The notes under the pieces: model-generated
Told to the model about the DNA's origin: nothing
What the model saw: the letters and a program-made list of their open reading frames with translations, nothing else
Database searches by the model: none
Made by a program: the position numbers and the translations under genes
Source: Hevea brasiliensis
Taxonomy: Eukaryota > Streptophyta > Magnoliopsida > Malpighiales > Euphorbiaceae
Assembly (NCBI RefSeq): GCF_030052815.1
Contig: NC_079505.1
Coordinates: 76,717,054 to 76,781,053, forward strand
Direction: 5' to 3'
DNA length: 64,000 nucleotides
Shown: piece by piece, positions 47,454-59,154 of the stretch
How the letters are laid out: the number at the start of each line of letters is the position of its first letter
Position numbering within the stretch: position 1 is the first letter of the stretch

Positions 47454-49121
47454 GAGAAGGATACAGTCTAATTCGTTGAATATCCAAGCATGAAGTCCAA
47501 GCCGAGGGTATTAAATTTTAATAGTTGCTATAAGGTAAGATTAAAACCATTCTAGAAAGATTAGATCTTTATAAGTAAAGAAAGCACTAAGAGAATGAAA
47601 GTGGGTAAAGCCTGTGGACCCGAAGGAATACCAATTGAAGTGTGTAAATATTTGAGAGATATAAGAGTAACATGGTTAATTAAATTATTTAATAAGATTC
47701 TAAATTTAAAGAAAATGCCTGATGAATGGAGGAGGAGTATTTAAGTACCTCTTTTTAAAAATAAGGGAGACATATAGAGTTGTTCAAATTATAGGGGAAT
47801 TAAACTTATGAGCCATGCTATGAAATTGTGGGAGAGAGTTGTGGAGCATCGACTACGTCATGATACTTTTATCTCTCTCAATCAATTTGGTTTCATGTTC
47901 GGTCGTTCAACTATAGAAGTGATATTTCTCATTAGAAGCTTGATGTAGAAATATAGAGATGTGAAGAAAGATCTACATATGGTTTTTATTGATTTGGAGA
48001 AGGCTTATGATAGTGTTTCAAGAGATGTTTTATGGAGTGTGTTAGAACAAAAGAGGGTATGTATTAAGTACATAAAGTATTGAAATTTATGTATGAAGGG
48101 GCAACTACTATTGTGCGCACAGTGGGAGGGAACACGAGATTTTCCGATCTCAATTGGATTACACCAAGGATCAGCTATAAGCCCTTACCGTTTTATATTA
48201 GTTTTAGATGAATTGACGGAACATATACAAGAGAGTATTCCTTGGTGCATGATGTTTGCGAATGATATTGTTCTGATAAATGAATGCGAAAAGGAGTTAA
48301 TAGAAAGCTAGAGCTTTGGAGAAGTACTCTAGAGTCAAAGGACTTTAAGTTAAGTAGAACGAAGACAAAATTCATGCATTGCAAGTTCAGTGAAGGCCAA
48401 ACTGGTGATAGGGAAGGAGTTAGTTAGGATGGAGTGGTACTGTCCCAAAGTAATCATTTTAAATATCTCGGCTCAGTCCTTCAAGTAGATGGGGGATGTG
48501 AGGAGGATGTTAGTCATAGGATTAAAGTCGGATGGTTGAAGTAGAGACGTGCCACGGGAGTTTTATGTGATTGCAAGATTCCTAATAAGTTGAAAGGAAA
48601 ATTTTACCGTACAGCCATACGACTGGCTATGTTATATGGTAGTGAGTGTTGGGCACTGAAGGAGTCGTATGCATCTAAAATAAGAGAGAGTTGCAGTTAT
48701 GAGAATGTTAAGGTGGATGAGTGACCATACTAGACTTAGATAAAGTCCATAATGAGAGTATTAGAGAAAAGGTAGGAGTGGTGCTAATTGAGGATAAGTT
48801 GAGAGAAGGGAGATTGAGATGGTTTGGTCATGTGAAGCGTAAACATACTGAGAGTCCAGTTAAACAAGTAGAGCACATTAGGTTAAAGGATAAAAAGAAA
48901 AAAAAAAAAAAAGGGTAAAGCTAAATTGATTTGGAGGAGAGTAGTACGATATGACCTAGAAGCATTACACATTTCTGAGGATTTAACTCAAAATCGTTTA
49001 AAGTGGAGAAAACGAATTTTGGGATAAAGGCTTAGTTGAATTGAGTAGTTGAGAAGGATACAGTCTAATTCGTTGAATATCCAAGCATGAAGTCCAAACC
49101 GAGGGTATTAAATATTAATAG
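47454..49121 (+). mobile_element. 5'-truncated LINE (about 47525-49050) in a 71-bp direct repeat
   Basis: The plus strand shows reverse transcriptase blocks broken by stops: Gly-Lys-Ala-Cys-Gly-Pro-Glu-Gly, Asn-Tyr-Arg-Gly-Ile-Lys-Leu-Met, Asp-Leu-Glu-Lys-Ala-Tyr-Asp-Ser-Val, Leu-His-Gln-Gly-Ser-Ala-Ile-Ser-Pro, and Phe-Ala-Asn-Asp-Ile-Val-Leu, where the active-site Asp pair (normally FADD) has become Asn-Asp. The C-terminal Arg-Trp-Phe-Gly-His-Val-Lys-Arg motif follows near 48820. No endonuclease domain is present. The element is flanked by nearly identical 71-bp repeats (47454-47524 and 49051-49121, two differences), read as a very long target-site duplication. It is inactive and lies 0.6 kb beyond the hydrolase gene. 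Confidence 0.85.
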
Positions 49122-50288
49122 TCCAAACCATTCTAAGCTGTTTGGGTATGCTTGTTTTGTGGTACATTCAGAGACGTTGGTTGACACTCACTGGAAGGAT
49201 AAATGAATTAACATCTTGTAGATATTAGTTTCACTTTTTTCTGAGCTGAGCTCATTAGGCTTTAGTAGACTCAACGTGTACGTGCACGCTCAAATACAGC
49301 TTTTACTTACGGTATATATTCGTGGACTTGTCAGCAAACAAGTTTCAAAAGGAGATGCAGAAGGATGGTTCGCTGTTTTATGGTATATCATCTTACGGTA
49401 TATACCCAATTTTATTTGCTGTTCTATGGCTGCTATTGTTGGCTGACATTAGTTTTGAAAAATGATTGCCATTGATTCTCGATTGTTCTTCAGAGTAGGT
49501 AAAATTTTTTTGTTTCTTCCCCTCTTGTTTCAAGTCATTCTTCGGATATTGAGCCAGCTGAAACAGTCCTAAACTTTTTATGTAGCTCGCTGCTAAGCCC
49601 TGGGCAAGCTGTTCAAAACTAGCTCAAGCCTTTGAAGCAATAATTCTGATTCATATAAGTGTGAACATCTCTTTATTTGGCTTAGCTTGATTTTTTTTTT
49701 TTCCTTGTGGAGGTGGTAAGGTATTAAATTCAGAGTTTAAACTTTAGAGATTGGATGGGAAACTGAAAATAAAGTTCCTTTCCCTCTCCATTCCATGGAG
49801 ATCAATGGAATTTTTAATTATTTTTTTTTAATTTTAATTTTTAATTTCATTAAATTTTAATTTAATTTTAAATTAAAAAATAATATTTATATTAAAAATA
49901 TTATAATATATAATATTAAATATTATAATTTTATTTATTAAAATAATATTTATATTTTATTTAAAATATAAAATAAAATAATTAAAAATTAAAAAAAATT
50001 GTAGTAGCGTCCAATCTTTAAATTTTTTTTAATTAATTATTTATTATTTAAAGAAAAGCTTAACGCTATTTTGAATAGCGTCCAGTTTTCCTTAAAAATT
50101 TTTGATACGGACATCCGGACCTTAAAAAAGTTATTATAGTTAGCGTCCCGTACTCATCTCGTTCAACTCAGCATAATTCACCTCTTTTTGATAATTACTT
50201 TCAAACTCATCTTTTTTTTGTATAATTTTTTTTTTATTACACCTTTTTGTCAAAATCCCTCATATTTACGCCTTTATGCAATATTATA
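49122..50288. other. Intergenic DNA upstream of the AUX/IAA gene
   Basis: 49.12-49.80 kb has balanced composition with no recognisable gene. 49.81-50.00 kb is an A/T block that is imperfectly palindromic (TTTTTAATT...AATTAAAAATT arms). 50.00-50.15 kb holds the TAGCGTCC repeats listed separately. The remaining 140 bases lead to the start codon. Confidence 0.45.
50005..50148. repeat. TAGCGTCC repeats with a perfect hairpin
   Basis: TAGCGTCC occurs at 50005-50012, 50076-50083 and 50141-50148. The middle copy is part of ACGCTATT-TTG-AATAGCGT (50063-50081), a perfect 8-bp inverted repeat with a 3-base loop. Clustered GACGCTA-type motifs are common in subterminal regions of DNA transposons, so this is probably a transposon end rather than a regulatory array. 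It lies 140-280 bases upstream of the AUX/IAA start codon. Confidence 0.5.
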
Positions 50289-51967
50289 ATGGATTCCAAC
50301 ACATCAGGCTTCTTTCTGAATCCTTCTGCCCCTCACTCAGTTTACTATCAGGCAAAAGAAGATGATGGTATTATAGATCTGGGCCTTAGTCTCAGAACTT
50401 TGCAACTTGAAGCTTATCATCCATCAGCACATTGTACGAGTCTTGATCCTTTATTTATTATTAGTTGTTTCTCTTTTATTATAGTCAACAGCCAAAAAAA
50501 ATCTCTCACATGAAGTTCATCTTAACACTTTGCAGGACCATCTTTTGAAGGAAAGATATCTAATTCAGGAAATGATTAGGAAAACATTAATAGATAGGAG
50601 GAATCGATTAACACAGAAGTAGCGAGAACATATAAAATTTCCCTGAAAGGAAAAGAAAATCACCAAGTTGTCATGAGAGAGAGATGCTTATTAGATGATG
50701 ACAAAATTTGATTAGTGATGCATGTGCTTTGCTTACTTGCACTGTTCCTTACCATATATAATCTTAATAATTATGTTACTATAAAGCAATCACTTGTTTG
50801 GAGAGTTCTAAAGTCACTAGAGGTCCTAAAACGAACCAGTCATATTTGTTTAGATAAATGGGCCATTCATTCTAAAAGAAATTGAAACAAAAGGCTGCTG
50901 AGGCTGAGTCTGGCCGTGCTATATCATACTAAAGTTCAATCTGGACTAATCTAGTTACAGAAAACCACATTGTATTTGGAGAGCTTAGAACAAGCTAAGA
51001 AAGGTTAATGGAACAAATAATAGAAATACTAAACTGACTTGGAACAACAGAACAGATATAATAGACCACAAAGCTGAATCTAACTTCAGCAGAAAAATGA
51101 CTGAAGGCATTGCAGGGAGACAATTATAGGTAGAGATAGGACACATTTGGAAATTCACTCCCCTGTCTCCGCAACTATCAATAACGTATTGATAAACTTC
51201 AAGTTTCGACCGCAAATTTAATACCAACGTAATTACGATATTGAAATCAGAGGAGTTATCACAGTATAGTAGGATTATACTGATTAATTACATTTTTCAT
51301 TTCATTTGAAGCTTAAGAAGAAAATTATATTGTCTATTCACTAAGACAGGTCTAACCAGTGTTTTTTGTTACGTATGTATCAGTCATGAGTCAGGAGGGA
51401 TATGGTGAACTGATGGCCTGGCCTCAGGCAAATCCGTCGATGAAACATTCAAATTCAGGATATGAAGGAACTACACGACAAGAATGCGATGAGGAGGCAG
51501 AGGGGCTGCAAAGCAAAGAAAGTTGGGCTTATGTAAACGTGAACATGGATGGGGTAGTTGTCGGCAGGAAAATTTGCATGCTAGATCATGGTGGTTACTC
51601 CTGCCTCGCAGTTCAACTAGAAGACATGTTTGGGCAAAATACTTAGCCTTGGGAGCGTGACATTTTTCTGACTATAAAATTAAATAAAATGATTCAAGAT
51701 TCATTAATTGTTTTAGGAAGACATTCTGCAACTGGGTTAAGGCTGTTCCAGCCAGGGTCTGAATTCTGCTTGTTTTATAAGGACAGGGAGGAGAACTGGA
51801 GGACTGTTGGTGATGTCCCTTGGAAGTAGGTTCTTTATTGCTGTTACATAACTATGTTTCTTCTTTGTATTAGATAAGACATAGTAGTTCAGTGAGATAT
51901 TTTTCTGAATCTTGACAGGGAGTTTGTGGAAAGTGTGAAACGTCTAAGGATTGCACAAAGAAAGTGA
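50289..51967 (+). CDS. Non-canonical AUX/IAA protein (IAA32/IAA34 type)
   Basis: Nuclear repressor-type protein of auxin signalling. Four exons: 50289..50433, 51384..51632, 51717..51825 and 51919..51967, giving 183 residues. Seen: start Met-Asp-Ser-Asn; the EAR-like motif LGLSL (31-35); no GWPPV degron (domain II) anywhere between it and domain III; a PB1-type domain III/IV from about 98, with Gly-Arg-Lys (109-111), Gly-Leu-Arg-Leu-Phe, and Gly-Asp-Val-Pro-Trp-Lys-Glu-Phe. Lack of domain II is the mark of IAA32/IAA34, which TIR1/AFB does not degrade in the usual way. An in-frame ATG at 50247 is less likely. Exon 2 lacks a GT donor at the expected point: joining at 51632 uses GG, and a GC-AG alternative (51633 to 51721) gives 182 residues. 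Reading on gives a stop after Gly-Gln-Asn-Thr. Neighbour order supports the identity. Confidence 0.9.
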
Positions 51968-53528
51968 ACCTTGTCTACCATATTCTTGTGCAACTTGTAT
52001 TCATCTCTCTCTAATGGTTTTAGATTGCTATGATCATGAGGCAAACCTGATTGTCAACTTTTATCTTGAAAAGAAAGAAGGTAGACTTTAGGCAATGCTA
52101 ATGTTTATGTTTTCAATCAATCTAGTAATACGTGTTGTAGTGCAAGAGATGGGTTCAAATCTTTAGCTTGAAAAATGCATAAATAATACTCAGGGAGTTG
52201 ATTCTGTAAAATCTTCTTTCATGGGTGGCAGATCAATTCGGGTAAATCACCAAGAACTGAATTAGACAGGTGATAAGTGAGCTACAGCTGGAAAGAATTG
52301 ACTAAAGACATTCCAACAAGAATCTGAGTTAAAGTCAAACAAAATTTAATAAACTTAATTATTTAATACCAATCAAATCCAAATAACAGCTAAGAACTTT
52401 GTCCTTGATTGGTGGAGTCCCAGTCTCTACGTTCCCGTCACATGGTTTGGTGTCTGTTTAAGCACGAGACAGTTGGGAAACAGCTTCAAATGTTAATTTA
52501 AACTTGATGTCTGAAGCAGAACAGGTAAATGTAAACAATAACAATAACAACAAACTTTTACCCTTTATTTTTTATTATATATTATCAACTTCACAACTGG
52601 TACTAATTAACTAATTATAGCTTAGGCTTCAGTTTCACTCTCCTATTATCTGCTTTCTTGAAGATCTTTATTATGTACAAATGGTATGATTGAATCTTGT
52701 TTATCTTTTGGCAAGAATTTTTTCTTTAAGAAAGAGAATGCAAATTCAGCACAGAAATCTGGACAAAGAATACCTGTACCACAAAAACAGAACTTTATGC
52801 GTGATAAAGATAGCACTTGAAAAAGATTTGATTTGACCAATCACCTAAACAACCGCAAGGTGCTTTTCCTAAATAATGGAAGAAATGAAAGAACGGTAAT
52901 GGAAATATTCTCATTTTAATAGAATAAGCAGAAAAAAAAAATCTTTTTTTCCAGATTTAAATATATCTGGCTCCGCATTCACATGGAATCAGTTTTCAGC
53001 AGAAGATACAAGCAAAGAAAATTTTTTTCACGGCTCTTGATCAGTCTTTTATGACCTTCATAGTCAACTATAACAAGGATCTTTCTGTTTTTTCCATGTG
53101 ACTGTGATGGAAATATTTAATCCATGCTCCATTACTCAATAATTATTGTTTCTTATTACAAAAAGGGAAGATGAAATAAACAATCAATTAACTTTTCATT
53201 GACAGTACAACAAAGAGACAAAGGTCTGCAATAAGAGCAAGAAGAAGACGACATCCTTTTCTTTCGCATATACATTGAGAATAAAAAAGCAGTTGCCGCC
53301 TCTCATGGCAAATTAGCGATAGCATGCTCCAAAAACAGACCCACCAACAACCATCTAGCCCTCATGCAATGACAAGAAGAAAAAACCTACCAAAGACAAA
53401 GCCATGAATTACACAGGTCTCATCTTTTAGTTTTACACACCTTCAACTGATAGGGGTACGTGTTTTCACTGTAAGTGCAATGAACAATTTATCTTGAAGC
53501 CCCTATTCAACGAAACTAAAAGAAGTCT
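51968..53528. other. Convergent intergenic region between the AUX/IAA and receptor kinase genes
   Basis: Contains the two genes' 3' UTRs facing each other. TAACAATAACAATAACAACA near 52.54 kb is a short imperfect repeat. No further gene recognised. Confidence 0.5.
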
Positions 53529-55869
53529 TCAAGAATCAGTATGCCTCAAATTCTCAGTTCCACTCACAACCAATCTGCCCAAAGCATCAGAGACATGCCT
53601 CATTGTAGGTCTCCTTTCAGGGCTGCTGTGAACACAAGCCATTGCTATCTTTAGAACTGCAATAATTTCCTCTTCCTTGTCCACATCTGGAGATAAATAT
53701 GGATCTAAGACATCTGCAAGTGGTTTTTGCTCTTCAATGCAAAGCTGAATCCAGTGAACAAGATCCATTTCTGAGGTACCCACATGGACCACTGGGGATC
53801 TTCCTGTTATCATTTCTAGTAAGATCACCCCATAAGAGTAAACATCCCATTTCTGTGATGGTTTTACCACTTTAAGTGCTTCAGGGGCCTGGTAGTAAGA
53901 TCCCAAATTTGCGGATGAAACTGTAGCAACGTCTGAGCTAGGTGCACTCTTTTGTTGCCTTTCTTGCAGTTTCTCTGTGGCAACTCGATTAGATTGCAGA
54001 GTTGGGGACCCTCCAGCAATATTTGCAAGGCGTCCAAGTCCAAAATCAGAAATGTGTGGATCCATGTTATGTCCCAGAATTATATTACTTGGCTTCACAT
54101 CTCCATGAACATACTTTTTAGGGCTGAATTCATGCAGATAAACCAAGCCATTTGCAATTCCCTTGATGATTTTCAAACGAACAGACCAAGATAACGCCGC
54201 GAATGAAACCATTCCAGGCTTCCCTAAATATATTAAGAAATAACAGAAACAGTCAAAAAAATAAAAGAAATATCAGGCCAGTAACCAAAACCCCATTTAA
54301 GAAGCCAAAATTACTATCATTAATGGAAATGAGTGAAAACAGAAATGTGTTTTATTTGCTGCAAAGGGATTTCTAGAACTTACCATGAAGCGCAGTTGCA
54401 AGACTTCCATTAGGTATATAATCATATATTAGCAACTTCTCATCAACAGACCAGTAATACGCTCTGAGTGTTACAATATTAGGATGCCTTAGCTTTCCAA
54501 TTGCTTCTACTTCTGTCTGGAATTCCTTAAACCTTTGAGAGCCCCCTTCTCCCAATCTTCTCACAGCTAAAGTGAGCCCATCTTCAAGCACAACTTTGTA
54601 TACAATCCCAATTCCACTCTTCCCCAAAACAAAAGCTGAAGCCTTAAGCAGCTCATCTAAATCAAAACCTACCTGCGTATCCAGTGGCACGAGATCATGC
54701 TGCTCCACATTCTCAGATAGAGAATCAGACTCATCCTTTCTAAAGCACAAGCACTCCTGCCTTACTTTCCCTCCGTTGCCAAAAACATAACCAGTTTCAT
54801 CTTTATCCTTACTACAAGCACAAACCCTTGAATAACAATATGAAAATAACAACCCTACAAGGCAAATTCCAATTGCATCACTCACAATGATTGCAATAAC
54901 AGCACTCTTACTCAATCCTCTTCCTTTCTCGGTCTTTCCACCATTGTTATTCAAATCTTGAGGCGGGTAGTTACTTGGCAAAAAGGGAATTGATGAAGGT
55001 GAACTTGCACTAGGAGTACTGGAAGAGCAAGGGTTTTTCAATGGAGGACCACAGAGCCCAGGATTTCCTATAAATGCCGTGGGTCCTCTGTTCATTAGTG
55101 CACCATTTTGTGGTATTGGACCACTCAAATTGTTGTAAGTCAGATCAATGTAAACCTTCTCAGGAAGGTTTCCAAGACTAGCCGGGATTGAACCAGTGAA
55201 GAGATTATGTGACAAATCAACAGTTCCTTGCAAACTAGACAAATTTCCTATGTCACTAGGAATTGAACCATTGAATTTATTGAATGAAAGATCAAGTTTT
55301 TCAAGAGAAACCAAACCAGTACCAAAACCATCTGGCAAAGAACCAGTGAAATTGTTTTGGCTTAGATCAAAGGTTCTAAGTCTCTTGCATTGAACAATTG
55401 ACGTGGGTATTGACCCATTGAAGAAATTCTGTGATAAATCCAAGCTTTGAAGGTATTTAAGCTTGCCAAACTCATTTGGTAAAGTCCCAGATAAGGCATT
55501 CCCATAAAGGACCAGACTCTGTAGCCCTTGAGCTTGAAAGAGCTCGGCAGGTAAGCTACCAAAGAACCTATTATTCCTCAAATTTACATGCCTGAGGTTA
55601 GAGAGAGACCCAAGAGAAGAAGGAAGAAACCCATAAAGTTTCTTCTTTGGAATGCTAACAGAGACAACTTTTTGCTCCTTGCATGTAACCCCATTCCATG
55701 AACAAGGGGTCTCATCAGAGGAGTTCCAGTTGCTCAAAGACCCTTCTGGGTCTTGATATATGGACTGCTTGAACGAAATAAGTGCAAACCCTTCATTGTT
55801 CAAAGAACTCACTAGTCCATGAGAGTTAAAAAGAACAAAAACCAGCAAAATCAAGAAAAACATTTCCAC
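53529..55869 (-). CDS. LRR receptor-like kinase, ZAR1 (At2g01210) type
   Basis: Plasma-membrane receptor-like protein. Two minus-strand exons, 55869..54384 and 54223..53529, with a GT-AG intron of 160 bases, give 726 residues, matching the family. Layout: signal peptide 1-22; LRR N-cap 24-65 with Cys56/Cys63 (Trp-Asn-Gly-Val-Thr-Cys); about six or seven LRRs to about 255; Pro/Ser-rich stalk with Cys pair 273/281; transmembrane segment about 322-346; juxtamembrane Cys-rich stretch; kinase-like domain from about 410. The Gly loop is Gly416-Lys-Ser-Gly-Ile-Gly. The usual ATP-binding Lys is Arg437 (Leu-Ala-Val-Arg-Arg-Leu), HRD is His535-Gly-Asp537, and DFG is kept at Asp555. So it is a non-RD, atypical kinase, as its relatives are. 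In Arabidopsis ZAR1 acts in zygote division; that role is inferred here. The longer first frame to 54373 reads into the intron. Confidence 0.95.
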
Positions 55870-57315
55870 AGACCAAAAAAAAGAACAGAAAAGTGACCGT
55901 TTAAGACCAGTGTAAAATGTTGCAAAGCTGAGGGTTCACAATTCTTACCTTTCAGTATCAGAAAACCAAAGAAGACTGAAGAAAAGCTTGAGGAAGACAA
56001 CGAGCCTAGAGAGAGAGCGCGCGTGAATCGTAAAAGGTGAGATGGTGTTCAAGAAAGGTAAAGGGTCCTGCATAACTAGACCTTGGGAAGATAGATAATA
56101 AGAGTGAAATGAAAACAAAATGGAAAAAGAGGAGTTAGTGAGAAAAACCATACTTTATAGTAGCGGACAGTAATCTTTTTTCAATTTCTAGTCAGGCCAA
56201 TTTATCGTGATATTTAAAAATGTTAGATTTCATATAATTAATTAAAAAAATACAATAATTTAATTTTCTTTTTTACTTTTTTATCTTACCTTGAAATTAA
56301 ATATAAATATAAATTTAGATTCCATTGTTCCACAAAAAATAATTATATATAAAATAAAAAATTTTTTAATTATTTAATTATAATATTAAATTAATAATAT
56401 TTATTTATTTCATATATATATAAATATGTTTACATTTTAATAAAATTTTTAAAATTTAAAAAATAAAAAATAATTTTCTTTTTTAAAAAATAAAAATTAT
56501 TTTTCTTTAATTATAAAAATATTTTTTATTAATTAATTTTTTTAATGTTTTCAAATATTAAAAAATATTTAAAATTTTTCGTAAAATAAATGAATCTTAA
56601 ACTAATTTAAAATTCAATTTCTTAGTTTATCCAAATTTAACAACAAAGCTTAAAGATAAGGATAGAAAAGCATGGAATGAAAAATAAGCGGTGAGGATTG
56701 AAATTGCCAGAGATAGTGAATTGGAGACTCATGATAGTCCCACATTGGCCATCAACCGTTAAGGGGACAATGCCATGATTACGGTAACCTTGACCCCAGC
56801 CAAGTCATGAGCCATTATATCTACGTATTATACAATCTTTAGCGGGCCCCACATTTCTACAAGTGACCATAGAATTGCAAAACTAGTGGTCCTGATCTTT
56901 CCTAATTGGTGCAACCTTATTACACCTTGTGAATGTACACAATGTGTAAACATTTTTCTACTCCTCAATCAGTGAACTGTCTCGCGATAAATTGGCCATA
57001 TAAACTTACACGTGAACTACGGAAATTGCCCTTTTTGACGAGCGGGCAACGGCATTGCCGCATAAGAGTTGAGCCCCACGGACAATGGCCTCTTAGCACT
57101 TTATGGAAGACGTGAAACGAACGCAACTTAGGATTTACTTAAATTATTATTAGAGTTTAAATAATTATGTAATTTTTAATTATTTTTTAATAATATTTAA
57201 AAATATTTTTTAAATAATATTTAAATCATATTTTAAATAAATCTTAATTATTATTATTATAAATGAAAATTAATTGGTATAATTAATCACACTATGAAAT
57301 CTAATGATTTAATTT
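55870..57315. other. Promoter of the receptor kinase gene, then A+T-rich intergenic DNA
   Basis: 55.87-56.15 kb is the likely leader and promoter of the minus-strand kinase gene. It contains a short upstream frame starting at 56151 and a GTAAGA donor-like site near 55.95 kb whose partner acceptor I could not find. 56.2-56.65 kb is A/T runs. 56.65-57.12 kb is of balanced composition without a recognisable gene. Confidence 0.45.
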
Positions 57316-58033
57316 GCAATTGTCACGACCCGACCTATGAACCGGACGGGCATTAGGACCTGACCCAGTCTAAAGCTTTCGAGGCCCGTAGTAAGTCATG
57401 TTATTTCTCAACTTAATTCTAAGGCCTATTTGGGCTCAATTTCAAGAATTTAACCTGACAGAATCCAACCATAAAATGAACCATTCAATAGAGAGTTTTT
57501 GACTCGTTCGATCTGTAAACACAATATATAATAAATTAGGGAGCTCAGCTCACTCTCCACATGCTCATAATATCAAAAGTCCAATGGGAGCTCAGCTCCA
57601 TCATCTCATCTAGTCATACATACAGTTAATAATTTTACAGGTCCAACATAACTTTTATAATACAGATCTAAAATAAAAATAAGTACTTCTAACACATACG
57701 GAGTCTAAAATTTAACTCAATTGAATAAGTACATTATATACTATCAATGGACTTGCGAAGAAGAAGAGCAGGTTAGCCACAACAAATAATCCCTCTGTAA
57801 CCTGGAAAAATAAATGAACAGGAGTGAACGTTCGACTCAGAGAGTAAAATACCAATTTTAATAATAATCTCTATAACTATCAAAAGCAAATGCACCCAGT
57901 GAAGTGAAATGCAACATCATCATAATTTTCATATCATAACAGCAAAAAGGTAATTTGGAGCACTTACACACCCAACATTGTCAAGCAATACATATATGGG
58001 AGTTGATCCCCCCATACAGCCTTCTTAATCCAA

Positions 58034-58175
58034 CCTCTGCCAGCTAGTGTCTCTCAAGCCGGATTTTTGCTTAATAAACCAAATGCAAGGTCCCAGCGAG
58101 TGTCTTTTAAGTCATGTCTATCCCGAAGGACTGAGTCCCAGCAAGTGTCTCTCAAGCCGTGTCTACCCGCCCTGT
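58034..58175. repeat. Short tandem repeats inside the long LTR
   Basis: Three units share (C)CAGC-AGTGTCTCTCAAGCCG-type text (near 58040, 58097 and 58138), about 40-57 bases apart. In the related element at 39.8 kb the corresponding part is diverged. Confidence 0.6.
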
Positions 58176-59154
58176 CCATATCCAATACCATACCACGCGC
58201 ACGCTACGCACGCATACTGCTCCAAATTACTACAAACAACATCCATTACACTTCAACAATTATGAATGTAATATAAAACGTGTAGAGTGTTTAACTACAT
58301 AGATACATATTTATAAGTAATACATAGGCATACTTGAACATATAATAATATTGAAATTACAATTAAAATTAATATTTTACTCACAGACTTAATTTGAGGT
58401 CACTGTGGCAGCTGGATGGAGGAGGAAGGCTGTCCCGGCTCACCTGACAATTTTATTATAATTATTTAATACATTTAACTCAATGCAAACTAAGAAAAGA
58501 TCAAATATGTTCCAAGTCGTATCGAAAATCTAGTAGAATCTCCCAAATACCTAGAACCTACCCAACTTGCAAAAGGGCTCAAAATGCACTTCTATATCCA
58601 CAAATCATATATCTACAACTCAATGACATTACATAGCCTCTCCTGAGCCCATCAAAACAGTCAACAATCACAATGTGAAAAATTACAGTTTAATCCTTAT
58701 AATTAACCCTTTTTGCAAAAACTACCCAAATGAACTCTAAAAATTCTAAAACTTTGCCCCGCGGTCCTTAGCATTATTACTAAGCTAATGCAAAAGGAAT
58801 TATAATTTTCTAAGTTACCATGAATATTTTATAGATTTTTAAAATGAATTCAAGCACTAGATAATTAAGAAAAAGTAAGGTTCGGGTTTACCTATGCCGA
58901 TTCCGACCCCGGGAACGCGCTCGGGACATCTGACAATAGTAGGGTAGCTAAAATTTTGACCAAATTCCGAGACTTTTTTGGTAGCCTATTTGCTCAGCCT
59001 GAAATTTACAAACTTGGGCAACCGTTGAATTTTTCCGAATTGAAGATACCTACACGAAGCCCACAACACGGGGGTTAGTACAAAATTTTTACGGAATTTT
59101 CTAAACTCATTTAAAAATAAAAATTGTCGAAAAATTTGAAATTTATGTCGTGCT

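Noticed and set aside
48093..48311. Separate small gene
   Set aside because: It is the reverse transcriptase palm region of the dead LINE at 47525-49050.
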